From Cheilinus undulatus (lineage: Eukaryota; Chordata; Actinopteri; Labriformes; Labridae): a stretch of DNA of 64,000 nt. This document shows, piece after piece, positions 1 to 11,756 of this stretch. The notes under the pieces are model-generated. The model had not been told where the DNA came from. It saw only the letters and a program-made list of their open reading frames with translations, and ran no database searches. Position 1 is the stretch's first letter; each line of letters starts with the position of its first letter. The stretch lies in NCBI RefSeq assembly GCF_018320785.1, contig NC_054888.1, forward strand, positions 27,100,287-27,164,286. The letters run 5' to 3'. The position numbers were made by a program, and so were the translations under genes.

Positions 1-46
1 CATGTGAAAGGAGATTTTTAAAGTGATAAAAAGATTTTATTTTAAT

Positions 47-435
47 TATGAAGGCAGCAGGAGAAGAAATAATCAGGCAGCAGTTATATAAGATAATCTG
101 TAAAGAAAGTCCCTAAAATATGAACCACTGATCCAAAATTTAAATTAAATATTAGTATTTAAACTAAAAAGCTGGTAAGTATTTTTACTTTATTATTGTT
201 CCTCTTTTGGATTTTGTTTTCAGGTAACTGTTCTGCATTGTGAAGAGTTGAAAGTACCACTGAAATGTAAAATCAATATAAAAATATGAATAATGCTGAT
301 ATCTAGTTCACTAAAACTTTCTATCAGATGCTGCTGTAAGAATTATTGTAAATGAAAAACACTCAGATATGCTGAGGCAGCAAGGGCAGAAATAATCAGG
401 CAGCAGTTTATTAAAAAATGATCTGCAGTGAGTCT
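47..435. repeat. Short direct duplication in AT-rich flank
   Basis: A segment of about 60 bp occurs twice, at about 47-110 and 371-435. Both copies share the core AATAATCAGGCAGCAGTT and a diverged flank (GGCAGCA before, ATCTG after). No coding frame or known transposon end is visible. The rest of 1-1224 is AT-rich non-coding sequence upstream of gene A in which I recognise nothing else. Confidence 0.6.
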
Positions 436-1224
436 GTTAGCAAAGAAATGAAGGTGAACAAAGAGACGAATGAATTCTTTATAGAACAATAGCACAGGTT
501 ATGTAATATTACAGTTATGCTCCTTTCTGCATCAAAATCAATTAAATCTACCTAAAAACATTTCATCATTCATCTGTTATGTAGTTCAGTTAAACTTCAT
601 GTCAGTGCGTGTGTTAGACTCTACGTTTAAAGGAAAAAAGTGAGATCTCAGACGGAAAAATCGGACAGTTGTTCCTTTAAAATAATGTGCAGTAAAACTT
701 TCTAAATATGACTTTTAAAACATAAAACTGTTTAAACTGGCTCCAAAGATAAAAGTTGCTGCGTTGGAAATTTTCCTTTCTAAAATCCACACATTTCAAA
801 TAAATTTGCTCAAATTTCTGTGAAAATTGTCAAACATATTTTTAAAGTATTCCATTTAAATTTGAATGAAAATACTGAACAGTATCTACACAATTCCCCT
901 AAATATTCAAACAGTAAATTCTCCCTACAGTTCAAGGAGGTTTCTCAACCTTAAAGCACATTTATGTCAAAGATTCTAACAGTAGAAATGATTCTGTGTT
1001 AAAGCCATAAAATCCTGTTTTTAATAATGAAATATTTATGACTGAAAGAACAAAAGTCAGTTTTCCTCTTTTAAATATAATTCAGTTAATTCAGACTCTA
1101 CTACACTGCTCTTATCAAACACGTTTACTTTGTAGAAGCTGAGTTTAAAACATATGTGTTTAAATGTATAGAAACAGGTGTTTTTAAAGTGAAATAAGAA
1201 GCATTGGTAGAAATGTTTCTGTAA

Positions 1225-1446
1225 ATGCTGTTACTCTTTTCCACCTTCATTCACCTGATGGGTGGAGAATAAAACCACAGCAGCTTATCTGCCCCTCCCA
1301 GCTGTCTTCATCCAACCAAGTCTGATATGGAAGAGGAAGTGAAATTAGATCTTTAAATCTGTGAATGACTGATGATTAAAGGAGGGCTTTAAGGTGAATG
1401 TGGTGTTTTTCTGCAGATTAAAGTCTGTGTGAGCTAAATCAGCAGC
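1225..1446 (+). promoter_or_regulatory. Conserved upstream module and 5' UTR of NLR gene A
   Basis: This stretch resembles the sequence before the start codons of genes B and C: an ACAGCAGCTTATC-like block, an AGCTGTCT block, GATATGRAG, then AAGGTGAATGTG and a pyrimidine tract ending CTGCAG at 1416. CTGCAG or TCTGCAG after a T/C tract is kept in all three genes (ends 1416, 33266, 53845), so it is probably the acceptor of a 5' UTR intron, making 1417-1446 untranslated exon. The true promoter of gene A would then lie outside the window. Confidence 0.45.
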
Positions 1447-4400
1447 ATGGATCCCAGCATGGAAGAAGAGATGGAACAGGAAGCTCAGAGGTGAGACAGG
1501 AAGTCATGAAACCAGTGAATGTAGATTCAGTAGTGATGGCTTTACATTCATTTATATAATCACACCTAAAAGCTGTCCAGGATGGTCCTCTCTAGCCCTT
1601 TAACAGCAGCTGTGGGGGTCAGCATGTAGCTTAGTTAGGACATGAAGGCCTGCAGAGTAAAAACTCAATCTAATGCTTCAGTACTGAAACATGCAACTCC
1701 TCTAATGTCCACTAGGGGCTGCTTACGTCAGTGAGTAAAGCCTCTTAGAGACTCATGTTAAATGTCTGATATTAGAGCCCGACCGATTTATTGGTGGGCC
1801 GATTAATCGGGCCGATTATAGCGTTCACAGATCAATCAACATCGGTCAAAATGTGGCCGATATATGAACTTTTCTTCTCCGTGGTGATTGTCTCCTGTCG
1901 CTCTGTGTTGTGTCTCCATGCTGAACTCAGCCCCAGGGCCTGGCCCCTCCCCCTCAGATGCAGAGTGCAGCAGCAGCTCTCCCTCACTCAGTGTTGCCAA
2001 CTTAACTACTTTGTTACTATACTTAGCGAGTTTTCAGACCCCTCTGGCGACACTTTTTCAAAAAAGCAACTAGCGACAAATCTGCCGACTTTTTCTGGTG
2101 TTACCGGAGAGTTTTGGAGACTTTGACGTGAAAGCACATATCGTTGTTGTCCCTCTAACTGAGCAGTGCTGCCGTGGGCCTCTCTCCGTCCCTAAGCACT
2201 CACAGGCAGCCTCGTCCTCGCGCAGTTCGACTGCAGCAGAGTAGGGGACTAACGCTCGTTTCAGACTGGGATCGTGTTTTGCTGCTTGCGTGTCAGCTCC
2301 GGTTCCTGCCAGTGCGGCTTTCACACAGGGCGCGAGTTTTCTGCCTGTCAGCCGCATCTCCCTGCTCTCAAAGCCCTGTCCTTCTTCATAAGTTTTACCT
2401 CAGTAAACACCGCTAAAAGCTACTTGATTTAGTGTACAGAGGAAGTGTGTCAGAACTTTTCAAAATAAAAGCATTCTGTACAAGTGAACGGAGTTTCTCT
2501 ATAGAAATGCTAAACCAGGCTTTTACTTTGAAAAGCACAAACCAGAAAAGCATTCATATGGTGTTTATCTTTCCTGTGACATATTCTACCAGTGTGGAGA
2601 CAGAAAGTTTCACTAACAGTAGATCTTTAGAGAACAACTTTATAAAACAGGCACATTTTTGGATTTTACTGTGTAGATGTAAAATAACAAACAAAGATAG
2701 AGCCGTATGTCGCCTCTGTATCAAGCAGCTCTCATACTCAAATCTACGGGCACCCCTGCAGGCTAGTAGATACCCGCAGCTCTCTGAGCTGGCTCATAAA
2801 TATTTGTGTGTACCAGGAACCTCCGTGCGCTCTAAGCGGGTGTTCTTGTTAGCAGGTAATATTGTAAATAAAAAGAGAGCAGCACTCGACAGATCAAGTC
2901 GACAGGCTTGTCTTCTTAGCAAATAACCTAAAAAAAATAACTACGACCATACGGGATGCACCAAGTTGAATGTTTAATGCCTAAAGAGCAGACACATCAG
3001 TTTTGTTCCCAAACTTTAGAAATCTACCCTGTCCTCTTCAATTTGACATTTTGAACACTGGTAAATGTTTTCATTTAAACTGTTACAAGGCGGACACTGA
3101 TGTTGTGTTGTACTACTGTTGAGTGCAGCTTAATCAAAGATCAAAATGAATGAAGAGGATGGTTTTTTTTACGTGTGTTCGGTCGGGGGGGGGGGGTATA
3201 TTCGAACATCATGTTGTCATATTCTAAATTCGTTCGAAGTTGTTTTTTATAAAAGGTGACAGCCCTAGTCTAAGTTGCATCTTTGTGAACACATTTGTGT
3301 TCATGTACAGTATATATCCTGTGTATATCAATGTTCTTCTTTCATATATCGACCAAAATATATATATATCGGATCTGCCAATATATCTGATATCGACTTT
3401 TCTTTAACCCCCAATATCGGTATCGGCATCGGCCCCAAAAATCCCATATCGGTTGGGCTCTATCTGATATGTTGATGTTTTTCTGCCTCGCCTGGGTGAA
3501 AAGGTAGAATGTCTTATTACAGACTTGGAAGAAGATCATGTAACTTTGTAATTTCTAACAAAGAACTGATTTTTTACAACTCTGCCATGGTTTCTCTGGT
3601 GTCTTAAAGACCTTTGAGGGTTCGGCACTTTATGTGCATGACTTGTAAATAGTCAGTCAGTCTTTCCCTGTCCACATTGTTCAGGCAAGATGCTCTCTTG
3701 CCAAAGACATGGCCATGCAGCCACGCCTCTGCTGTATCAGACCTGGACCAGTGCGCTTTAAATGTAAACCCTCATCCCCAGACTGAAACCAGGTCTGCTT
3801 TAAATGTAAACCCTCATCCCCAGACTGAAACCAGGTCCGCTTTGAATGTAATCCCTCATCCCCAGACTGAAACCAGGTCCGCTTTAAATGTAAACCTTCA
3901 TCCCCAGACTGAAACCAGGTCCATTTTAAAGTAACCCCTGATCCCCTGACTGAGACCAGGTCCACTTTGAACGTAAACCCTGATCAGACTGAAACCAGTG
4001 AAGTAACATTGATCATTGGTCTTTGACCCATGGATCCTTCTCTGTGTGATAGCTGATGCAGCGTCTGTAGGAGTCCTTTCTCATGGTCTTTCTCATTGTT
4101 AACCTCCAACAGGAAGAGACCAGCCTCCTCTGGACCTGGACCTGGACCCAGCCAAGTCCCATTAAGGAGATCTAATTCCAAGGGTGAAATGCCTTATTTC
4201 CAACCAGATGAGTAAGTCAACATCGAGCGATTGGACACAATAGAAAACATCTAAAGTAGAGTCTTTACAGAGGACTTTTAAGATTAAAGCGACAGAATGA
4301 AAATTTAGAAAAATATCTAGAAAATTTAGCGCAGAAGTTGCTGTGGGTTTTAGTCTTTATTCCAGTATTTTTGGTAAGTATAAGAAAATGAAATATTTTA

Positions 4401-7400
4401 AGAGTGTTGAAACAGTGAAACCCCTTCACCTTTAATCTTGCTGACATTCTTCCAGTGTCTCCTTCTTTGTCTTGTCAATGACTGTGTTCAGATGGACTTG
4501 AGTATCCTGGTCATTAGTCATATCATGTCTTTTTTTTTATCATATTTATGATTCTTTGTTTACATGTGCACAGACAAACCTGGATATTCATATATGGGAC
4601 AAACTAGTATCCTGGTTTCTGATCCCTGAATCATCTGTGGTGTTATATTACAACACAAAACGAGACAAGTTTAAAATTTGAAATAAATTAGATCACTGTC
4701 AGTTATTTTGGGTTGAACACAATTAAATGCCAACCTCACGTTGCAGACATGGAGCCCACCTCGCTCCAACAACATGAGAAAACCAAATTAATCTCATTTA
4801 TTTGAAGAATGTGCTTACAGGAAAAAAGACTGAGAGCATGGCGAGCAGTGAAAGAGAGATCTCAAATGAATAAGCTTAATATAACCTGATATTCTGAATT
4901 ATTAAGACTATTGGATGATTAGAATTATTAACATTAATCACTAAGAAAGTTTGGCAGAGATGCTGAGAAAGAGCGAAGCAACTTGGCGTTGACTGACTTG
5001 ACTAAATAGCTGGACACTAACACTAAAGAGAGGGGAAGGAGCCGTAGGCCGGACACGGGGCATGACCTAGTTTCTAGGCCATCTGTGCCCGAGGCCAGGA
5101 GGCGTCAACACATCCATGTTCCTTCAGTCTCAGGCTGTGGTGAAGTTAAAGCCTCATACTGGGCACCATTCCCTCCCTGAACTGCTGCTCTTGTTGGGCC
5201 TTTATCTTCTCTTGTAAAACTTCACAAAATTTTGATTGCACACTGCAACCCACTGAGATCTTCTGAGGACTTTAGGACTCTATGATGTAAAGTTCTGTCC
5301 ACTCAGCAGGTCCTGGCAGATATGTCCTACTTTTATGGAAAGAAAATCCTTGCTACGGTTTAATCCTGAAAGATCCGTGTTGCACAAAGCAGAGTGGAAA
5401 TGAACATACCTTACTGAGCCCACAAATCTCAGAAATCTTAACCCAAACCCAGCTGACTGTCTTTCTCTTTTGAACCAGGATCATTCAGAGACCGGCCTCC
5501 CCTGTACACTCACCAAGCGCTCACTCAGCTGTGAGTGACTCTTCAATGGTTGAACCACTTTACTTCAAAAAACCTGCATCAGCAGATCAGTAAGTCAACA
5601 TCAGTCTAAGAATCTCAGAAAGATTAGCACACATCTGACATCGGTAAGAATCTCTGAAATTTAGTAAATACAAGAGTGGCAAACAAGGTGGTACAGGTTC
5701 TTCTCCATTCTTTTGGTAAATAAAAAGATAACAAATATTCAAACAGTACTTTTTCCAAACACAGCCAATAAGCTTTCTCCTTTTTAACCAGGATCGGTAC
5801 AGGACCGGCCTCAACCAGTGGATACTCATCCATGAGTGACAATTCCATGGACCCACCGCTTTATTTCCGGGGCTCTCATCCATCACAGAAGTAAGACCAT
5901 TTCAGATTACTTTATATGTTAGAAACATCAGAAAACATCCAAATGAGCAAACTCCTCCAGAGGACTATTTCTGCTAAAATTCAGACCGACCTGAGGAGAA
6001 AACTGAGTCGCTTCTTTTGTAGAAAAGTGGTATAGAACTTGTCCCTGATTGTGACGAGTCTTGGTTCCAGTATGTTTTGAAAAGTTGGTGTATGCCAAAG
6101 AAAGAAGCAGCCTAACCATGTACTATAAGTAGTGCAGAGCTGGTCAATGACCACAGGGGCACAGAGAATCCTAATCCTCATATGTGACTTTAAAGATGGT
6201 GGACATACAACAAAGAAAGCTCCCTGGCATGGCTGAAGAGTCTGCCATCTCAGGATGGTCTCTTCATGGCTCAGAAACCCAGCAAACGGACTTTAATTCT
6301 GACATCAGTCACAAATGTTCGTGTGGGTGAAGGCACTGTACTGATATAAACGGGCACAGCAAAGCAAATCAACAACACATAAGCAGAGGCAGAAAGAAAA
6401 TGTATCTTTTAATGAGCACACATGAAACAGGTCCCACAGCGAGTTCTGCCCAGATAAAACCTCTTACGTGTGATCACAGTATGTGATTAGAGTCTGATGT
6501 CTAACGGATCCAGGTGTGAGCAGAGGTCAGTTCATTGATTTTACTTCCATGGTTCCAGCAAGTTAAAAGTCTAGTCAGATTCAGCTTTAGTAGAAGAGTA
6601 GGGCTTGTATCATCCTTCAGGCAGTGATAGACTCGTTTCATGTCCTTTTCTGCAGGAGTCCTGTCCAGATGAAGTCAAAGGAAGAAACTCTTTATACTTG
6701 ACCAGCCAATCGCAGATTTTCTGCTGGCGGTGGAATGGCCCTTGAGGAAAGGCCATAGGACTTTTTTCACCTTGGACCTTCTGCAGAGTCATAAGGGCTT
6801 GTGCGCCGCGGTGCAGCGCTCTAGACTCGCTTCCAGTGGGCGAGGTAGCTTGCCTTTCTGTAGGAGCAAACCCGTGGCGCTTCGGTGCACGGCACGCACG
6901 CTGTATATGGAAATTCGGGGTTAGGTCTCCTATCAGAGAGGTCAACGTGTCTTCTCTGTAGATCCTGGGATTGTGAGACCCTCTCAGGCTTTAAAACTGG
7001 CTTGTAGGCTGAGTCTTTGTTTGCGAACTACAAAATGTAGTGGCAGGGCTAAGTGGGGGATTGGGATTGAGCCTTTAACACTGTTAGTTTCTCAAGCTGT
7101 GCTCTACAACTTTAAAGTAGATGTCACTATTTTGAGGTTTTTCTCTTCGTTAAACAGGATCCAAGGGAGAGAGGACTATCCAGAATCTGAGCTCAGCGGT
7201 GTGTCCTTCAAGAGTGACCTCTCCATGGAACAGCCCCTGTATTTCAGGGATCAGACTCTACCATTGGCTGGGTAAGACAACCTCTAGTTACTTAACATCT
7301 ACTTAAGAAAAGAAAAACACAAAGTCTGAGAAAAAACAAAGTCTGAGACCACATAGGCAACCCTGGTGGGCAGGAAGTGCCTGGACGCCAATGAGGTTAT

Positions 7401-10400
7401 CAAAAGGGAACCTCCCTGCATATGCATGGCATATTCTAGGATTGATGCTGCAGCTCCCTTGTGGCTGTTATAATGTAAAAAGTGACTTTAATCTCCAGAG
7501 AGGCGTCCAGACAGTTCAGTGGGTGTTTTAAGGGTTTTGACAGGGCTCCAGCAGTGATGGTGACCAGGTCTCTATCATTTCTCCACAGAGGCGGTGCTTC
7601 TAAACAACAGCATCAAACCAAACTGAAGGACATATTCAAGGTCTGTACATGTCCAACAACACTGACATTTATTCTGTTCTCACTATGCACGCTTTAACTG
7701 GACTGTGTTGTGCCTGAAATATGCTGTTCCAGGAAGTGGATCAGAAAATCGTCACTTTTGTGAGGAAAGAGCTGGAGAAGATGTTTCAGAGTTTGCTTGA
7801 CCCAGAAAGCTCTGAGAGTCAGAAAGAAGATGAGGAAGACAGACAGAGGGGTGACAGCAGAGAGGCCCTACTGAAGATCACGGTGGACTTCCTGAGAAGC
7901 ATGAACCAGGAGGAGGTGGCTGACCTTCTGCTGAGCAGTAAGAGGATGTCTAAAAAGAGTTAACACGCTGACTAAATGAGACATTTGCCGAAGTCAGTCA
8001 GTGATGATATTGATGTGAGGATCCTTGGTCTGAATAAAATATGCTCCTGTGTTTTGCCTTTCCTTCAGAACCTCCATCTTCAGTTTGTCAGCGCAAACTA
8101 AAATCCAACCTGAAGGAGAAGTTCCAGTGTGTCTTTGAGGGCATCGCTAAAGAAGGGAACCCAATCCTCCTGAATGAGATCTACACAGAGCTCTACATCA
8201 CTGAGGGAGGGACTGGAGAGGTCAACCAGGAACACGAGGTCAAAGAAATCGAAAATGCATCCAGAAAACCATACACACCTGAAACAACCATCAGACAGGA
8301 GGACATCTTCAAAGCTGTGGCTGGAAGAAAAGAACCAATCAGGACAGTGATGACGAAGGGCGTGGCTGGCATTGGGAAAACAGTCTTAACACAGAAGTTC
8401 ACTCTGGACTGGGCTGAAGGCAAAGCCAACCAGGACATCCAGTTCACATTTCCATTCACTTTCAGAGAGCTGAATGTGCTGAAAGAGAAAGAGTTCAGCT
8501 TGGTGGAGCTCCTTCATCACTTCTTTACTGAAACCAAAGAAGCAGGACTCTGCAGGTTTGAGGACTTCCAGGTGGTCTTCATCTTTGACGGTCTGGATGA
8601 GTGTCGGCTTCCTCTGGACTTCACCAACAATGAGATCCTGACTGATATCACCAAACCTGTCCCAGTGGATGTCCTGCTCACTAACCTCATCACCGGACAA
8701 CTGCTCAGATCTGCTCGCCTCTGGATAACCACACGACCTGCAGCAGCCAATCAGATCCCTGCTAAGTGTGTTGACATGGTGACAGAGGTCAGAGGGTTCA
8801 CTGACCCTCAGAAGGAGGAGTACTTCAGGAAGAGGTTCAAAGATGAGAGGCAGGCCAGCAGAATCATCTCCCACATCAAGACCTCCAGAAGCCTCCACAT
8901 CATGTGCCACATCCCGGTCTTCTGCTGGATCACTGCTACAGTTCTGGAGGATCTGCTGAAGACCACCAAGAGAGGAGAGCTGCCCAAGACCCTGACTGAG
9001 ATGTACATCTACTACCTGGTGGTACAGACCAAACTGAAGAACATCAAGTATGATGGAGGAGCTGAGACTGATCCACACTGGAATGAAGAGAGCATGAAGA
9101 TGATCCGGTCTCTGGGTAAGCTGGCTTTTGAGCAGCTGCAGAAAGGAAACCTGATCTTCTATGAACCAGACCTGATGGAGTGTGGCATCGATATCAGAGA
9201 AGCCTCAACATACTCAGGAGTGTTCACACAGGTCTTCAGGGTGGAGAGAGGACTGTACCAGGAAAAAGTGTATTGCTTCATCCATCTGAGTGTTCAGGAG
9301 TTTCTGGCTGCTCTTCATGTCCATCAGACCTTCACCAACTCTGGAGTCAATCTGCTGTCAGAAGAACCATCAACCTCCCAGACACAGTTCTACCAAACAG
9401 CCGTGGACCAGGCCCTGCAGAGTCCAAATGGACACCTGGACCTGTTCCTCCGCTTCCTCCTGGGTCTTTCACTGCAGACCAACCAGGATCTCCTGCGAGG
9501 TCTGGTGAAACCGACAGGAAGTAGCTCAGAGACTGATCAAGACAAAGTGGAGTACATCAAGAAGAAGGTTGAGGAAAAGATCTCACCAGAAAGGAGCATC
9601 AATCTGTTCCACTGTCTGAACGAGCTGAAGGACTATTCTCTAGAAAAGCAGATCCAGCAGTACCTTGGTTCAGGAAAACTTGCCAGAGAGAAACTGTCTC
9701 CTGCTCAGTGGTCAGCTCTGGACTTCATCTTGCTCTCATCAGATAATGATCTGGATGTCTTTGACCTGAAGAACTACTCTGCATCTGAAGAGGCTCTCCT
9801 GAGGCTGCTGCCAGTGGTCAGAGCCTCCAAGAAAGCTGTGTATGTAAAACGTAATCATTAATACTTTCTAAGCCTGTCACTGTCTGAATAAATAACTGTT
9901 AACTAGCTTTCTTACTGCTGTCTCTCCAGGCTGAGTGGATGTAATCTCTCAGAAGAAAGCTGTAAAGCTCTGTCATCAGTCATCAGCTCCCAGTCCTCCA
10001 ATCTGAGGGAGCTGGACCTGAGTAACAACAACCTGCAGGACTCAGGAGTGGAGATCTTGTCTGAGGGACTGGGGAGTCCGAACTGTTTACTGGAAACCCT
10101 CAGGTCAGCAGTCCCAGTTTGTACTTATTGATAGACTGGATATGTCTGGATATGACTGGAACAGCAATGCCCTCATATTTGTTGTTCTGTGTCTTTGCAG
10201 GCTGTCAGGCTGTCTGATCACAGACAAAGGCTGCTCTTTTCTAGTCTCAGCTCTGACATCCAACCCCTCCCACCTCAGAGAGCTTGACCTGCGCTACAAT
10301 CATCTGACTAATTCAGAAGTGGCCAAACTGGAAAATCCAAACTGGGAACTTTGGTATGGCAAAGCCTGCTGCAATCACTGAAAATCAGCTAGTAAACCAA

Positions 10401-11756
10401 AGAGATTGAAGCGTGCAACACTGCAGCTTTTTGCACTGTTTCTAGGGTTGTTCAATCACTCAGAGAGTCCTCATCAGAAAGAATGAATTTTCTCAGCTGT
10501 ATGTGACAGAGGGGCTGCCTAGCCACCCCATCCTCCTTAGGGTGTGACCCTGATTGTCTCCATCTTAAATCCACACTTAGCCTTGATCAATTTCGTTGGG
10601 AAACCAAAATACCTCCAGACGTCAGATTTTTAAAGTTGCTGGAGCCTCCACTAACTCTAAAACCTCGTCACTCGGTCCCACCCCCCCAGCAACTCGTAGC
10701 ATTTTTGTGCAGTTAGATCAAAGGATGATGGATACTCAAGGGTCATGATAACTGTAGTTCATCTTACCAGACAACAAACCCTTGGACATGCCAGAGTTTC
10801 CTTACAGAACATCTTAAATCAGATGGAAGGACAGCTTGATCTGAAACTGTCGAGGCATGAGCTATGTTTGGGGTTTCCATTGCAATCATTCATATCCTGT
10901 GGGTACCTGACGCAAACCCTTGAATTACCCATCTGGTTTTGCAGGAATCGGATGAAAAGTTTGTCATGTTGTGCCTCTCCTTACAGGGTGGAGCCTACTG
11001 GACCTGAATGGTTGAGACCAGGTCTGAGGAAGTGTAAGTATTGTTTTAAGATCTCTGTAGCCATGGCTCCTGGTCATACCAATACTAATCCATCATTCTA
11101 ATCAATAACCAAAGGATCAATTATAACTACTGCTGCTGATCTCTTCATCAGATTCCTGTGAACTCACACTCGACCTAAACACTGTGTACAAAAAGATCCA
11201 ACTGTCCGACAACAACAGGAAGATGACCTATGTGGAGGAGGACCAGCCGTATCCTGATCATCCAGACAGGTTTGAGGAGTGGCGTCAGGTGCTGTGTAGA
11301 GATGGTCTGACTGGTCGCTGTTACTGGGAGGTGGACTGCCTTTGGTACGTTGACGTTGGGTTGAGTTACAGAGGAATCAGCAGGAGAGGAAACAGAGATG
11401 ACTGTTCGTTTGGAAGGAACGATCAGTCCTGGAGTCTCCACTGCACCAGTGATGGTCGCTTTTGTGTGTGGCACAACAACAAAGGAACCATCTCCTACTC
11501 CTCCGCCTCCTCGGCCTCATCCGCTCCTGCTCATACCTTAGGCCCTGTTCGAAACAGAGTAGCCGTGTATGTGGACCATCCTGCTGGCATCTTGTCCTTC
11601 TATGTAGTCTCCCCTGACACAGGCAAACTGATCCACGTCCACACCTCCAACACCAGATTCACTGAGCCGGTCTATCCTGCCTTTAGTTTTGGGTTCAGCA
11701 ATGTTGGTTCCACGGTGTCTCTGTGCTCCCTTAAGGAGGAACATCCTCAGGTATGA
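1447..11756 (+). CDS. NLR gene A: NLRC3-like FISNA-NACHT-LRR-B30.2 receptor (12 coding exons)
   Basis: Predicted cytosolic innate immune sensor of the fish NLR-C class. Coding exons: 1447-1490, 4113-4211, 5479-5589, 5792-5890, 7158-7271, 7589-7640, 7733-7937, 8069-9839, 9930-10103, 10201-10353, 10987-11033, 11152-11756. They total 3474 nt, exactly in frame, giving 1157 residues with GT/AG junctions throughout. Order: acidic start ([14 protein letters not shown]), four cassettes of 33-38 residues, a linker, a helical domain (about 174-241), FISNA (about 245-320), NACHT with Walker A GVAGIGKT at 339-346 and Walker [11 protein letters not shown] at 410-419, winged-helix and HD2 regions, two LRR exons, and PRY-SPRY from about 957. 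The start ATG is supported by the same short acidic exon in genes B and C. Oddities: a hAT element in intron 1 and a degenerate second LRR exon. Ligand and partners are unknown. Exon calls are by eye and paralogue comparison. Confidence 0.88.
1773..3462 (+). mobile_element. Non-autonomous hAT transposon in intron 1 of gene A
   Basis: Terminal inverted repeats are TAGAGCCCGACCGAT at the left and ATCGGTTGGGCTCTA at the right (one mismatch as reverse complements). They are flanked by an exact 8-bp target duplication TCTGATAT at 1765-1772 and 3463-3470, the hallmark of hAT elements. CGATAT-rich subterminal sequence lies inside both ends. The interior holds a remnant transposase frame (2432-2926). 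At 1690 bp and with a collapsed ORF it cannot be autonomous. Confidence 0.88.
2432..2926 (+). pseudogene. Remnant hAT (ZBED-type) transposase, internal deletion
   Basis: A 164-codon open frame inside the hAT element. Around residues 90-100 a [12 protein letters not shown] stretch resembles the first half of a BED zinc finger, with its Cys-x2-Cys pair. About 20 residues later the frame runs into [19 protein letters not shown] followed by [13 protein letters not shown], which matches the C-terminal hAT dimerisation region. The catalytic core that should lie between is absent, so the element is an internally deleted derivative. The N-terminal 80 residues have no recognisable match and may be only an open frame. 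Confidence 0.7.
3750..3997. repeat. 42-bp minisatellite, about six copies
   Basis: Tandem units of about 42 bp with the core CCCCAGACTGAAACCAGGTC followed by YGCTTTAAATGTAA. The last two copies are diverged or shortened. The array lies in intron 1 of gene A. Because 42 is a multiple of three, both strands show open frames, which are not genes. Confidence 0.9.
4113..7640 (+). CDS. Gene A N-terminal cassette exons (four) and linker exon
   Basis: Exons 4113-4211, 5479-5589, 5792-5890 and 7158-7271 each encode one copy of a 33-38 residue peptide, Ser/Pro-rich first and ending in a conserved (P)LYF or PYF box: [25 protein letters not shown] and EQPLYFRD. All four are 99, 111, 99 or 114 nt and phase 2 at both ends, so any can be skipped in frame. 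Exon 7589-7640 (phase 2 to 0) encodes a short [14 protein letters not shown] linker. Comparable repeats occur at the N terminus of many fish NLR-C proteins; their role is not established. Introns here (4212-5478, 5890-7157) contain nothing else I recognise. Confidence 0.8.
7733..7937 (+). CDS. Gene A helical N-terminal domain exon
   Basis: Phase 0 start after TGTTCCAG, phase 1 end at AGCA|GTAAGA. It encodes about 68 residues that are predicted to be helical and strongly charged, starting [18 protein letters not shown] and ending [15 protein letters not shown], with an acidic stretch (EDEEDRQ) between. This block precedes FISNA in many fish NLRC3-like proteins. It may be a death-fold-like adaptor domain, but no diagnostic residue proves this. 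Gene C has an equivalent 223-nt exon at 61431-61653 and gene B has lost it. Confidence 0.8.
8069..9839 (+). CDS. Gene A FISNA-NACHT-winged helix-HD2 exon
   Basis: One 1771-nt exon, as is usual for fish NLRs, encodes the ATPase core. FISNA begins [24 protein letters not shown] holds Walker A GVAGIGKT (8359-8382) and Walker B with the acidic [16 protein letters not shown] marks the sensor 1 arginine region, and [14 protein letters not shown] carries the conserved winged-helix histidine. The 3' part, with [11 protein letters not shown], is the HD2-like region. The expected role is nucleotide-dependent oligomerisation. The exon is the same length as that of gene C and nearly identical over long blocks. 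The donor is GTATGT at 9840. Confidence 0.93.
9930..10353 (+). CDS. Gene A two LRR exons, second degenerate
   Basis: Exon 9930-10103 is the standard 174-nt fish NLR leucine-rich repeat exon ([19 protein letters not shown], then [15 protein letters not shown]). Exon 10201-10353 starts normally ([22 protein letters not shown]) but is only 153 nt. Its end reads [12 protein letters not shown] instead of the longer [16 protein letters not shown] ending of gene B, a net loss of 21 nt with no frameshift. Only two LRR exons are present. The intron between 10354 and 10986 contains nothing I recognise. Confidence 0.85.
10987..11756 (+). CDS. Gene A linker exon and PRY-SPRY (B30.2) exon
   Basis: Exon 10987-11033 (47 nt, [15 protein letters not shown]) joins in phase 1 to the last exon, 11152-11756. 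The latter encodes a full B30.2 domain: PRY part with [15 protein letters not shown] and [14 protein letters not shown], then SPRY signatures [14 protein letters not shown] and [18 protein letters not shown], and a [12 protein letters not shown] end. B30.2 domains usually bind protein ligands through variable loops. The reading frame continues seven residues (KEEHPQV) beyond the SLCSL end seen in gene B. Confidence 0.92.

Noticed and set aside
8386-9078. 230-residue minus-strand frame opposite the NACHT exon, with equivalents at 34922-35446 and 62113-62739
   Set aside because: It is the mirror of a constrained coding exon. It recurs in the paralogues only because the sense strand is conserved.
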